Shown: piece after piece, positions 1-6,432 of the stretch
How the letters are laid out: the number at the start of each line of letters is the position of its first letter
Numbering within the stretch: position 1 is the stretch's first letter
Assembly: GCA_937877575.1 (NCBI GenBank)
Contig: CALFIZ010000143.1
Location: 1-6,721, forward strand
Length of the DNA: 6,721 bases
Source of the DNA: an uncultured Marinilabiliales bacterium
Lineage (GTDB): Bacteria > Bacteroidota > Bacteroidia > Bacteroidales > BM520
Direction: 5' to 3'
Notes under the pieces: generated by a model
What the model was told of the DNA's origin: nothing
The model's input: only the letters and a program-made list of their open reading frames with translations
The model's database searches: none
Position numbers and translations under genes: made by a program

Positions 1-83
1 AGACCGAAGGCCGCGAAGTGGTGAAGGTGGGTGTGCAGTTTGACCGCGACACGATGACGATAGGGGAGTATCTGGTTGGGTAA
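1..83 (+). CDS. 3' end of a gene, probably AAA-ATPase-like / PDDEXK_9 family protein (5' truncated by window)
   Basis: The frame that starts at position 3 is open from the window edge and reads TEGREVVKVGVQFDRDTMTI, then GEYLVG and a TAA stop at 81-83. The pattern 'GR-x-V-x-KVGV-x-F-(S/D)-x-(D/E)-T-x-x-I-x-(E/D)' resembles the last strand of the PD-(D/E)XK nuclease-like domain. That domain closes the AAA-ATPase-like (PF09820/PDDEXK_9) proteins that are abundant in Bacteroidales, where the ending is typically a 'KVGV.F....R.I..W.I' motif. I match this from memory of the family, using only 26 residues. The ATPase part would lie left of the window. Other protein types with a similar short beta-strand end cannot be excluded. 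No clear terminator hairpin follows the stop. Confidence 0.5.
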   Translation, partial: TEGREVVKVGVQFDRDTMTIGEYLVG

Positions 84-167
84 ATAACAGACAAGATTGC
101 GATAGCACGGGAGTGTCACGAGCGCAGGTGCCCGGTTTAGGATATTATGCCGAAAACAGCCAAAAGT

Positions 168-204
168 ATCTTGCATTTGTAAAAAAAATGTATTTTTGCA
201 AGAT
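168..204. repeat. Inverted repeat ATCTTGCA-N21-TGCAAGAT over the fprA promoter
   Basis: Perfect 8-bp arms lie at 168-175 and 197-204, centred at about 186, with arm centres 29 bp apart (close to three helical turns). The left arm covers the -33 TTG and the right arm includes the TTTGC end of the -7 element. It could be a two-site operator for a dimeric regulator. It could also arise because both promoter elements contain TTGC, although the arms extend past the consensus bases. Confidence 0.5.
171..198 (+). promoter_or_regulatory. Candidate Bacteroidota promoter for the fprA cluster
   Basis: TATTTTTG at 191-198, followed by C, matches the Bacteroidota -7 consensus TAnnTTTG(Y). TTG at 171-173 is a candidate -33 element. 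The 17-bp gap is slightly shorter than the usual 19-21, so the -33 assignment is weaker than the -7. The predicted transcript would start near 203-206, giving a 5' leader of about 55 nt before the ATG at 259. The leader is AT-rich and has no Shine-Dalgarno sequence, as is normal in this phylum. Confidence 0.6.
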
Positions 205-258
205 TTATCGAATAATATGGATTTTATCAGTCATCAATAATCAAACACCAATAAAACT

Positions 259-1461
259 ATGTCAAAACAAATCACAGAGAAAGTTACCTGGGTCGGTAAG
301 ATAGATTGGGAACTCAAATCGTTTCATGGACACGAACTTTCCACATATAAAGGCTCATCCTACAATGCTTATCTCGTCCGCGGAAACAATAAGACGGCAC
401 TTATAGACACCGTCTGGCAACCGTTCGACAAGGAATTTGTGACTAATCTTAAAAATGAAATCGACTTGCATTCAATCGATTACATAATAATGAATCATAA
501 TGAGATAGACCATTCCGGTTCTTTGCCGGAACTGATGCGCGAAATCCCTGACACTCCGATTTACTGTACGGCAAAGGGCGAAGGCATAATAAGAGGCCAT
601 TATCACAAAGACTGGAACTTTGTGAATGTTAAGACCGGCGACACCTTGGATCTCGGCGGTGTAATGCTGACTTTCATTGAGGCATCAATGCTCCATTGGC
701 CTGATACCATGTTCACATATATGAACGGCGGAGACGGCGAACATATCCTGTTCTCAAACGACGGCTTCGGACAACACTTTGCCTCCGAATCATTGTTTGA
801 CGACTGTGTGGACAAATGTGAAGTCTATTACGAGGCAATGAAATACTATGCCAACATATTGAACCTCTATTCATTCCAAGTGACGAAGAAGGTTAAGGAA
901 ATCCTCGCCATGAACCTTCCTCTCGACATGATAGCTCCAAGTCACGGCATCATCTGGAGAAGCAACCTTACCGAGATAGTCGAAACTTATCTTAAATGGG
1001 CTGATGCTTATCAGGAAAAACAGGTGACCATCTTCTACGATACCATGTGGAACTCCACAAGAAAGCTGGCTGAAGCCATTGCAAAGGGAATCAGAAAAGA
1101 GAGACCTGACGTTGTCGTGAAACTTTATAACGCAAGTATGGACGACAAGAATAATATCGCAACTGAGGTCTTCCGTGCTGAGGCAGTGTTAGTCGGTTCA
1201 CCTACAATAAATTACGGATTTCTTTATTCAATCGGCGGAATGCTCGAAATGATAAAGGGACTTCGTTTCAAGAATAAGAAGGCAGCTGCATTCGGCAGTT
1301 ACGGCTGGAGCGGAGGTGCCGTGAAACAGATAACCGAAGGACTGAAAGGTTCCGGTTTCGAGATAGTTAACGACGGTTTTGAAACCATGTGGGTTCCTGA
1401 TGAATCTTCTATTGCAAAAGCTGAAGAATATGGTATGCAGTTCGCTAAGTGCCTGAAGTGA
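259..1461 (+). CDS. fprA: FprA-type flavodiiron protein (A-type flavoprotein, O2/NO reductase)
   Basis: This is a cytoplasmic flavodiiron enzyme that reduces O2 to water and/or NO to N2O, a scavenging reaction of anaerobes. Residues 1-250 form a metallo-beta-lactamase-like domain with a complete diiron ligand set: H80, E82 and D84 in NHNEIDH, then H146 (LHWPD), D168 (SNDG) and H229 (SHG). Residues 256-400 form a flavodoxin domain with FMN-loop motifs near 260-267 (YDTMWNST), 314-320 (SPTINYG) and 345-353 (FGSYGWSGG). At 400 residues with no C-terminal rubredoxin or flavin-reductase extension, it is a class A enzyme that needs a separate electron donor (rubredoxin or similar), and no donor is encoded here. 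The start at 259 gives the usual N-terminus, with the candidate promoter about 60 bp upstream. It leads a tight cluster, with the next gene 7 bp downstream. The preference for O2 or NO cannot be read from the sequence. Confidence 0.95.
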   Translation: MSKQITEKVTWVGKIDWELKSFHGHELSTYKGSSYNAYLVRGNNKTALIDTVWQPFDKEFVTNLKNEIDLHSIDYIIMNHNEIDHSGSLPELMREIPDTPIYCTAKGEGIIRGHYHKDWNFVNVKTGDTLDLGGVMLTFIEASMLHWPDTMFTYMNGGDGEHILFSNDGFGQHFASESLFDDCVDKCEVYYEAMKYYANILNLYSFQVTKKVKEILAMNLPLDMIAPSHGIIWRSNLTEIVETYLKWADAYQEKQVTIFYDTMWNSTRKLAEAIAKGIRKERPDVVVKLYNASMDDKNNIATEVFRAEAVLVGSPTINYGFLYSIGGMLEMIKGLRFKNKKAAAFGSYGWSGGAVKQITEGLKGSGFEIVNDGFETMWVPDESSIAKAEEYGMQFAKCLK

Positions 1462-1468
1462 AATCAAC

Positions 1469-2845
1469 ATGGAGAAATCAAAGATTTGGGATAATATCAA
1501 GAACTTCCTTAGGAGTGAGACATCACTGAAAGGGGAGATTGATACCGTTACTGCGGAAGAAAAAATAAGGAATAACATCTGGTTCAGAGGTGCCAACGTG
1601 TGGATTCTTGTCTGCTCTGTCTTTATAGCATCCATCGGGCTTAATGTTAATTCCACGGCAGTGATTATCGGTGCCATGCTCATCTCCCCGCTGATGGGTC
1701 CTATCATCGGCATGGGACTTTCATTGGGCATCAATGATGCGGATTTGCTAAACCGTTCGCTACAGAATTATGTCGTGATGGTGGTTGTAAGTCTTTTTGC
1801 TTCTACTGTCTATTTTTTGATAAGTCCGCTCAATTTGATTAATCCTACAGAACTCATGGCGCGTACAAGTCCTACTATTTATGATGTGTTTATCGCCTTT
1901 TTTGGCGGTGTGGCCGGCATATTGGAACAATCGCGCAAGGAAAAGGGTACTGTTTTGTCCGGTGTCGCTATCGCAACAGCTTTGATGCCCCCGCTGTGTA
2001 CGGCAGGCTATGGACTTGCAAATGCACGATGGGACTTCTTTTTTGGGGCAATGTACCTGTTCATAATAAATACGGTTTTTATACTGCTTGCAAGTTATCT
2101 TGCATCTCTTTATCTGCCGTTCAACAGAGAGGAAACATCGAAAATGTCAGCTCGTAAGCGCAAACTGCACAAATGGTCCCCTTTTATCATAATAGCTATA
2201 TTGGTTCCAAGTGTAATAAGTGCCATCGGACTGATTCAAAGTAATAATTTTGAAAGACAGGTTCGGGATTTTGTGACTGAAAATAAGACGTTTGGTGGCT
2301 CTTATATTTATGACTATGAAATACAGAAAGGAAATAGCTGGAAAAACAGAAAGGTGACAGTTTTTTTTACCGGCAACGAACTTTCTAATGAAGAGATTGC
2401 CTCACTGATATCCTCGGCCAAATATCATGGCATCGATGAAGACAAAATAGAAATCAAGGTTAATCTATACGACAGTCATAATAACAATATTGATGAAATT
2501 ATGCGGGAAGTATATGATCATACAGATGCGGAACTTGAACATAAGGACAAAGAGATAAAAAAATTGGAGCAGGAACTGGCTGCAGCCAAGACTGATGAAA
2601 TCCAGTATTCACAGGTCACCAGGGAACTTAAGTACAAATATCCGCAGGTCAACAATGTCACCATATCGCGCGGAGTCAGTGTGAGTGCTGACAATCTTGA
2701 GGCGATTCCATGTATTTCAGTCATCACATTGTCGAAAAATAAACTGACAGATTCGGAAATAGCCGAATTGACATCTTGGTTTAAGATTCGTCTGAACGAT
2801 TCGACAGTCGTGGTGCACAGCTTTACTGAAAGCGAAAAAAGATAA
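1469..2845 (+). CDS. DUF389 family integral membrane protein with C-terminal soluble region
   Basis: The protein has 458 residues. Residues 41-260 carry the DUF389 (TIGR00341/TIGR00271-like) membrane domain, with conserved stretches 'SIGLNVNSTAVIIGAMLISP' (55-74) and MGPIIGMGLSLG (76-87). A second cluster is at 162-178 (VLSGVAIATALMPPLCT). Hydrophobic segments lie at about 42-60, 62-88, 101-120, 136-151, 161-183, 190-216 and 238-256. The tail from about residue 257 to 458 is hydrophilic and contains a probable short coiled coil at about 352-374 (HTDAELEHKDKEIKKLEQEL). The biochemical role of DUF389 is not established; transport or a mechanical/stress role has been guessed from its topology. 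The ATG lies 7 bp after the fprA stop, which suggests translational linkage, and a GNAT gene follows 10 bp later. The family assignment is strong; no substrate can be proposed. Confidence 0.9.
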   Translation: MEKSKIWDNIKNFLRSETSLKGEIDTVTAEEKIRNNIWFRGANVWILVCSVFIASIGLNVNSTAVIIGAMLISPLMGPIIGMGLSLGINDADLLNRSLQNYVVMVVVSLFASTVYFLISPLNLINPTELMARTSPTIYDVFIAFFGGVAGILEQSRKEKGTVLSGVAIATALMPPLCTAGYGLANARWDFFFGAMYLFIINTVFILLASYLASLYLPFNREETSKMSARKRKLHKWSPFIIIAILVPSVISAIGLIQSNNFERQVRDFVTENKTFGGSYIYDYEIQKGNSWKNRKVTVFFTGNELSNEEIASLISSAKYHGIDEDKIEIKVNLYDSHNNNIDEIMREVYDHTDAELEHKDKEIKKLEQELAAAKTDEIQYSQVTRELKYKYPQVNNVTISRGVSVSADNLEAIPCISVITLSKNKLTDSEIAELTSWFKIRLNDSTVVVHSFTESEKR

Positions 2846-2855
2846 ATGCAGAATT

Positions 2856-3302
2856 ATGATAATTGATATCAATATGCTGATAGTCAGATTGATGACTATT
2901 GATGACTATGATGATGTATATCGTCTTTGGACTATAACCGAAGGTATGGCCCTCAGAAGTTATGATGACTCACGGGAGGGAATTGAGAAGTTTCTGAAGA
3001 AGAATCCCACTTCAAATTTCGTTGCAGTCTATGACGGCAGAATAGTGGGTGTGATATTGTGCGGTATTGACGGAAGACGTGCGTATATCTACCATACTGT
3101 CGTTGACAAGGAGTTACGTTGTCAGGGTATTGGCAAGAGGTTGCTTGATGAGGTCATCAAGGTATCTGAAACCGAGGGTATTAAGAAGAATGCACTTCTC
3201 GTGAAGGCTGACAATGAACTTGGAAAACAGTTCTGGAAGTCACAGGGTTGGGACGAACGCAACGATGTGATTTACTATAGCAAGAATAACATGGAACAGT
3301 GA
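2856..3302 (+). CDS. GNAT family N-acetyltransferase
   Basis: This 148-residue single-domain protein has the GNAT fold order. It starts with strand 1 and helix (LIVRLMTIDDYDDVYRLW, 8-25), then beta strands at about 54-72 (NFVAVYDGRIVGVILCG). Next comes motif A (78-98, IYHTVVDKELRCQGIGKRLL) with the acetyl-CoA pyrophosphate loop Q90-G-I-G-K-R. The C-terminal motif B region has N120 and the AxxFYxxxGF-like segment 'GKQFWKSQGW' (123-132). The acetyl acceptor is unknown; candidates are a protein N-terminus, a polyamine or another small molecule. The start could also be the ATG at 2874 (residue 7), which lies closer to the usual GNAT N-terminus; neither has a clear ribosome site. It is the last gene of the fprA cluster, 10 bp after DUF389. 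Its stop is 2 bp from the convergent DUF4249 stop, so no dedicated terminator fits between them. Confidence 0.9.
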   Translation: MIIDINMLIVRLMTIDDYDDVYRLWTITEGMALRSYDDSREGIEKFLKKNPTSNFVAVYDGRIVGVILCGIDGRRAYIYHTVVDKELRCQGIGKRLLDEVIKVSETEGIKKNALLVKADNELGKQFWKSQGWDERNDVIYYSKNNMEQ

Positions 3303-3304
3303 TT

Positions 3305-4237
3305 TCAGATATCTGCGTATGGCGACTTGATATCGAAATGTTTTGTTGCCATACCGCCGAATAGCCCGATTCCGTTTTCAATATTGCAGATGACCTGTAC
3401 CGGTTCGTTGAAGAAAGACAAGCTGGAGGAGTTGCTCATGGTTTCTATTGACTTAAAATATTGGTATGTCGGTGCATTTAATGAGGTGAATACCAACTGG
3501 AAGTTGTATGGCTCAGGAACGAAAGAATAGCTGTAAAAAGTGCTTTCTATGGTTATGGTATGTGTCTGCCCTTCAAAATAGCTGTCTTTGAAGTAGATAT
3601 ACGGGTATATGTCGTCTGAACCTTCGAGGGTGCTTATCATGTCGCCGGATTCCACAATCATAGGATCGGCGCAGCTAAAACGACACTGTGAATACCAGGT
3701 GCTGTCAGTATAAGTATTGTATCTGAGTTGCATCTTATAGTAATTGTCGCCTACAGGGTCGTTGATGCTGAACTTAAAGGTGTATATTTTCACACTGTCG
3801 CCATAGGAATCAACGGTTTTTTTCGCTGTGCAGCTGATGATTTTTATGTCCGGATAATGAGGGATGACAGTAGAGGCCGACAGTGTGCCACGTTCATAAC
3901 CCGGAATATTGACTGAAACCGACAGCGAATCACCTTCAGCAGGGATGCAGTCAAAGAAATAGTCACCGTTTTCGACAGATGTCTGAGATGCCATCATGCC
4001 GTTTTGCATAAGTTGTATGTCGGCATTGTCAATGGTTTTATATGGTTCGTCATTGTCTTCAAGAAAGAACCGGCTCCATGACAAATGCAATTTTACCGCA
4101 GAGTCGGGGTAATTGTCGCTGATTAGGACTGCATAAGGGGCGGTTGCCTTTCCATTGAAATCAATCGCTTCCGTGCATCCTGCAATTAATGCCATCACCA
4201 CTACGATAATGCCTGACTTGTATATTATGTTTTTCAT
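3305..4237 (-). CDS. DUF4249 domain outer-membrane lipoprotein (TonB-receptor partner)
   Basis: This 310-residue protein begins with a lipoprotein signal: K2 and K7, a hydrophobic run at 9-19 and the lipobox LIAGC with lipidation at C21. Acidic residues follow (CTEAID), though this is only a partial match to the Bacteroidota surface-export signal. The mature part fits DUF4249 (PF14054). It has an early beta domain with 'NADIQLMQNG' (71-80) and a 'GDSLSVSVNIPGYERGTLSA' segment (102-121) that leads to a proline-containing strand. The remainder is aromatic-rich and beta-type, with 'DPVGDNYYKMQLR' near 159-171. DUF4249 genes are typically found directly after a TonB-dependent receptor gene, as here (57 bp gap), and are thought to act as a SusD-like or accessory surface lipoprotein. 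The ligand is unknown. The frame is intact. No separate promoter is evident in the 57-bp gap. Confidence 0.88.
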   Translation of the reverse strand: MKNIIYKSGIIVVVMALIAGCTEAIDFNGKATAPYAVLISDNYPDSAVKLHLSWSRFFLEDNDEPYKTIDNADIQLMQNGMMASQTSVENGDYFFDCIPAEGDSLSVSVNIPGYERGTLSASTVIPHYPDIKIISCTAKKTVDSYGDSVKIYTFKFSINDPVGDNYYKMQLRYNTYTDSTWYSQCRFSCADPMIVESGDMISTLEGSDDIYPYIYFKDSYFEGQTHTITIESTFYSYSFVPEPYNFQLVFTSLNAPTYQYFKSIETMSNSSSLSFFNEPVQVICNIENGIGLFGGMATKHFDIKSPYADI

Positions 4238-4294
4238 TTTTACCTTAATGTTTGATTGTTAATAATTTATGTTGTTTCTCTGTTACCTGCAGTT

Positions 4295-6124
4295 TTAAAA
4301 CTTAAATGAATATGAAAAAGACGGAATAATCGGGAACAGTGAGAGTTTCATCAAAGAATTGTTATAGACGTTTCCGTCATCATCAACATACCGTTCTCCA
4401 TATCCGACATAAATCAAGTATGGGTTTTTGCGGTTATATAAGTTGTAAACGCTGATATTCCATGTATGTACACCATGCATACTCTGCTTGTGGAAGTTGA
4501 TGCCGAGATCCATTCTGTGGTATGCAGGCATACGATAGTTGTTACGGCTTTCAATGTATGGTATATCGTTGTAATAAGGATATACATCGTTGTAATCATC
4601 ATAGTTTTGAATTGCAAGTGTGACGGCATTGCCGGTGTTATAGACCCATGTCGTGCTGATATCGAATTTGTCGGATGGTTTGTACATCACGATGATGCTG
4701 ATATCATGTCGGCGGTCGTATTTTGCGGGGAATGGCTTGCCGTTGCTGATAATCATGCCTTCACGGTCGAAGAGGCGCATCGATTTGCTCCAGGTATAGC
4801 CTATCCATCCTGTCCATTTGCCGATATTTTTCTGTACGAGAAATTCTACGCCATAGGCCCATCCGCGTCCCATGGCCACTTTGTTCTCCCATTTGGTGCT
4901 CGAACTCCAGAACGAGGCACCGTCTTTGTATTCCAGCAAATTGTTCATGGCTTTGTAGTAGCCTTCAATGCTGAAATCAAACATGTTTTTCAGTTTGTAA
5001 AAGAATCCTGCCGCAACCTGCTGTGAGGTCATAGGCTTGATATGTTCGGTTACCGGCACCCACAGGTCGGTCGGCAGACTGATGTTGCTGTTTGAAAGCA
5101 GGTGCATGTATTGTGTCATATAAGCGTATCCGACTTTGAACGACAGGTCGTCGGTAATGATAATGCGCCCGCTCAGTCGTGGCTGGACGGAAGGGTAGAA
5201 GGTGTTTTGTACTGCGAAGCCGCTAAGATGCACGCCTGCATTGAGCTTAATCACGTTGGATATCGCCCAGTCGTCTTCGATGTATGCATTAAGCTCAGTG
5301 GCATAGACTTTGCTTTCACCGATGACGGAATCGATGGTTCCCTCCGTGAAATTGCTGTCGTACATGTAAAAACTCATGATCTCAGGAGTGAAGATGTGCT
5401 CCGTCACCGAAGTGCCGAAACGTATTGCGTGGTTTGGTGACGGCGCATAGTCGAAATCGGCAGAAGAGATGATGTCACGTATGCCGCTTTTATAAGTCAT
5501 ACTCATCTCCTCGTTGTACATCATGTATTCATTTTTTCCTTCGAATTCAACACCTGTCTTGATATTGTTGCGGTAGCGTGTGTATGCACCGGTGAGGTTC
5601 ATGAAGAGTTTTGGAGTCAATTCGTAGTTCCACCGCAGACTTGCAACTATATTGCCCCAGTTATAGCCGAGTTTCATGTATTCGCGGTCATAATAGTTCG
5701 CACCGTGTTCTTCCTTGAATCTCACACGTGCCGATATTCTGTCATCGCCCATGTATAGTGATGCGAAGAGATGACTGCGGTCGCTGAATTTATGCGTTAT
5801 CTTTCCGTTAAGGTCGTAGAAATGATATCCGCCTGTGACTTTATAGTCCTCGGAGTCGGAAGATCGGGCTGATATCATTGCAAGTGCAAGCCGTGTGAAC
5901 AAGTCAGAATATGTCCTGCGGTAACTCAGGCTGAATGTCGTTTTCTCCTTTATTATCGGACCTTCGATGTTGGCTTTTGCGCTGATGGCTCCAATGCTTA
6001 CACCGCCATGAATCTTCTTGTCATTGCCGTTGTTGTTGTCGTCATCCTTACACGAGGTGACGCTGAGGCTCAGGCCGCACAGCAGGGCGGCGAGGAGCCA
6101 AAAGTTTAAACGGTTCTTTTTCAT
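4295..6124 (-). CDS. Chimeric TonB-dependent receptor: lipoprotein leader fused to a plug-less beta-barrel
   Basis: This 609-residue protein belongs to the TonB-dependent receptor family that pairs with DUF4249. Residues 1-25 are a strong lipoprotein signal (K2 K3, hydrophobic 8-20, lipobox SVTSC with C25). KDDDNNN follows, matching the Bacteroidota surface lipoprotein export pattern. From about residue 30-38 it becomes receptor sequence: 'GNDKKIHGGVSIGAISAKAN' (33-52), 'IEGPI' and 'SYRRTYSDL' (67-75), which in ordinary receptors follow the plug as the first barrel strands. The barrel continues with YDRRHDIS (469-476), 'TWVYNTGNAVTL' (492-503), 'YRMPAYHRMDLGINF' (530-544) and 'SVYNLYNRKNPYL' (558-570). 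It ends in SYSFKF with a terminal aromatic residue. Missing are the CarboxypepD_reg-like domain, any TonB box and the plug (roughly 200 residues); full-length relatives are nearer 780. No in-frame stop or frameshift disturbs the barrel. It is first in the operon, with a promoter near 6201-6230. Whether it makes a working pore is unknown. Confidence 0.85.
   Translation of the reverse strand: MKKNRLNFWLLAALLCGLSLSVTSCKDDDNNNGNDKKIHGGVSIGAISAKANIEGPIIKEKTTFSLSYRRTYSDLFTRLALAMISARSSDSEDYKVTGGYHFYDLNGKITHKFSDRSHLFASLYMGDDRISARVRFKEEHGANYYDREYMKLGYNWGNIVASLRWNYELTPKLFMNLTGAYTRYRNNIKTGVEFEGKNEYMMYNEEMSMTYKSGIRDIISSADFDYAPSPNHAIRFGTSVTEHIFTPEIMSFYMYDSNFTEGTIDSVIGESKVYATELNAYIEDDWAISNVIKLNAGVHLSGFAVQNTFYPSVQPRLSGRIIITDDLSFKVGYAYMTQYMHLLSNSNISLPTDLWVPVTEHIKPMTSQQVAAGFFYKLKNMFDFSIEGYYKAMNNLLEYKDGASFWSSSTKWENKVAMGRGWAYGVEFLVQKNIGKWTGWIGYTWSKSMRLFDREGMIISNGKPFPAKYDRRHDISIIVMYKPSDKFDISTTWVYNTGNAVTLAIQNYDDYNDVYPYYNDIPYIESRNNYRMPAYHRMDLGINFHKQSMHGVHTWNISVYNLYNRKNPYLIYVGYGERYVDDDGNVYNNSLMKLSLFPIIPSFSYSFKF
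6013..6124 (-). other. Lipoprotein leader module forming the N-terminus of the barrel gene
   Basis: The first ~37 codons resemble the 5' end of typical Bacteroidales surface lipoproteins: a signal with 'LLCGLSLSVTSC' followed by KDDDNNN. They do not resemble a signal-peptidase-I leader of a TonB receptor. The breakpoint cannot be placed exactly. 'GNDKKIHGG' could already be receptor sequence (receptors have an '(K/R)-x-K-(D/E)-G-N-x-x-x-x-H/F-G' stretch at the plug-barrel border). The switch therefore lies somewhere in codons 26-37, within the Asp/Asn repeat GTTGTTGTTGTCGTC at 6029-6043. Confidence 0.75.
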
Positions 6125-6180
6125 TTTGTTTTTTTAGATATTATTTTTTTTCTGTTCTCTCGTCTTTATGTTCTTGTTTG

Positions 6181-6251
6181 TCGTCGAACTTAATTTTTGG
6201 CAAAGTTAACGATTATTATTTAAATAGCAACAAGAAAAAGGGGCTCGACGA
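6181..6251. repeat. Short inverted repeat TCGTCGA/TCGACGA flanking the barrel-operon promoter
   Basis: Seven-base perfect arms at 6181-6187 and 6245-6251 enclose both the -33 and -7 elements. The arms are much shorter than those of known Bacteroides invertible promoters, so chance is a serious alternative. It is noted because the downstream gene is itself rearranged. Confidence 0.3.
6201..6230 (-). promoter_or_regulatory. Promoter of the barrel-DUF4249 operon
   Basis: Read on the minus strand, TAACTTTG at 6208-6201, followed by C, is an exact -7 consensus TAnnTTTG(Y). TTG at 6230-6228 is a -33 element with a 19-bp gap. Transcription would begin near 6195, giving a purine-rich leader of about 70 nt before the ATG at 6124. 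There is no Shine-Dalgarno sequence; the bases before the start are almost all A, as is usual in this phylum. Confidence 0.65.
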
Positions 6252-6255
6252 AAGA

Positions 6256-6313
6256 TTTTGCAGATTTTGAAACTATTTTTGCAGATTTTGAAAGTCGGTT
6301 GCAGATTTTGAAA
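6256..6313. repeat. Three direct repeats of GCAGATTTTGAAA, 20-21 bp apart
   Basis: Copies lie at 6260-6272, 6281-6293 and 6301-6313. All three share GCAGATTTTGAAA; copies 2 and 3 also share GTC afterwards, and all are preceded by TT or TTT. A partial fourth unit (AGATTTTG) precedes at 6253-6260. The 21- and 20-bp periods equal two helical turns, as expected for stacked protein-binding sites. They lie between the divergent promoters of the barrel operon and the ATPase gene. No coding frame here has a convincing start, so the block is most likely regulatory or a small repeat element. Confidence 0.7.
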
Positions 6314-6432
6314 GTCTGAGCTTTAGACATAGGAACATCAAAAGACGCATTGGACGATACCCCCAAAAAGCGTACTGGAATAAGTGATTTGTTATGAAAA
6401 CCGCTTATTGCAATAACCTTTTTTGATAAATA

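Noticed and set aside
113..304. Small plus-strand open frame of 63 codons before fprA
   Set aside because: It runs through the fprA promoter and overlaps the fprA start in another frame; its sequence has no recognisable domain or start context.
1228..1734. Minus-strand open frame of 168 codons
   Set aside because: It lies antisense across the fprA-DUF389 junction, where both genes are confidently identified; composition is that of a shadow frame.
2888..2907. Tandem 10-bp repeat ATTGATGACT within the GNAT gene
   Set aside because: Two copies that encode a plausible acidic N-terminal helix start (TIDDYDD) in a conserved position; probably chance.
4466..5026. Plus-strand open frame of 186 codons with a hydrophobic stretch
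   Set aside because: It is antisense to the beta-barrel gene, whose family motifs are clear; the Val/Ile/His-rich product is a by-product of Asn/Tyr/Asp codons on the other strand.
6122..6124. Treating the barrel gene as a pseudogene because it lacks a plug
   Set aside because: It has its own start, signal sequence and promoter and no frame disruption over 609 codons, so it is reported as a chimeric coding sequence rather than a pseudogene.
6253..6316. CRISPR-like array
   Set aside because: There are only three 13-bp units with 7-8 bp spacers, and two spacers share bases with the repeats; no cas genes are present.
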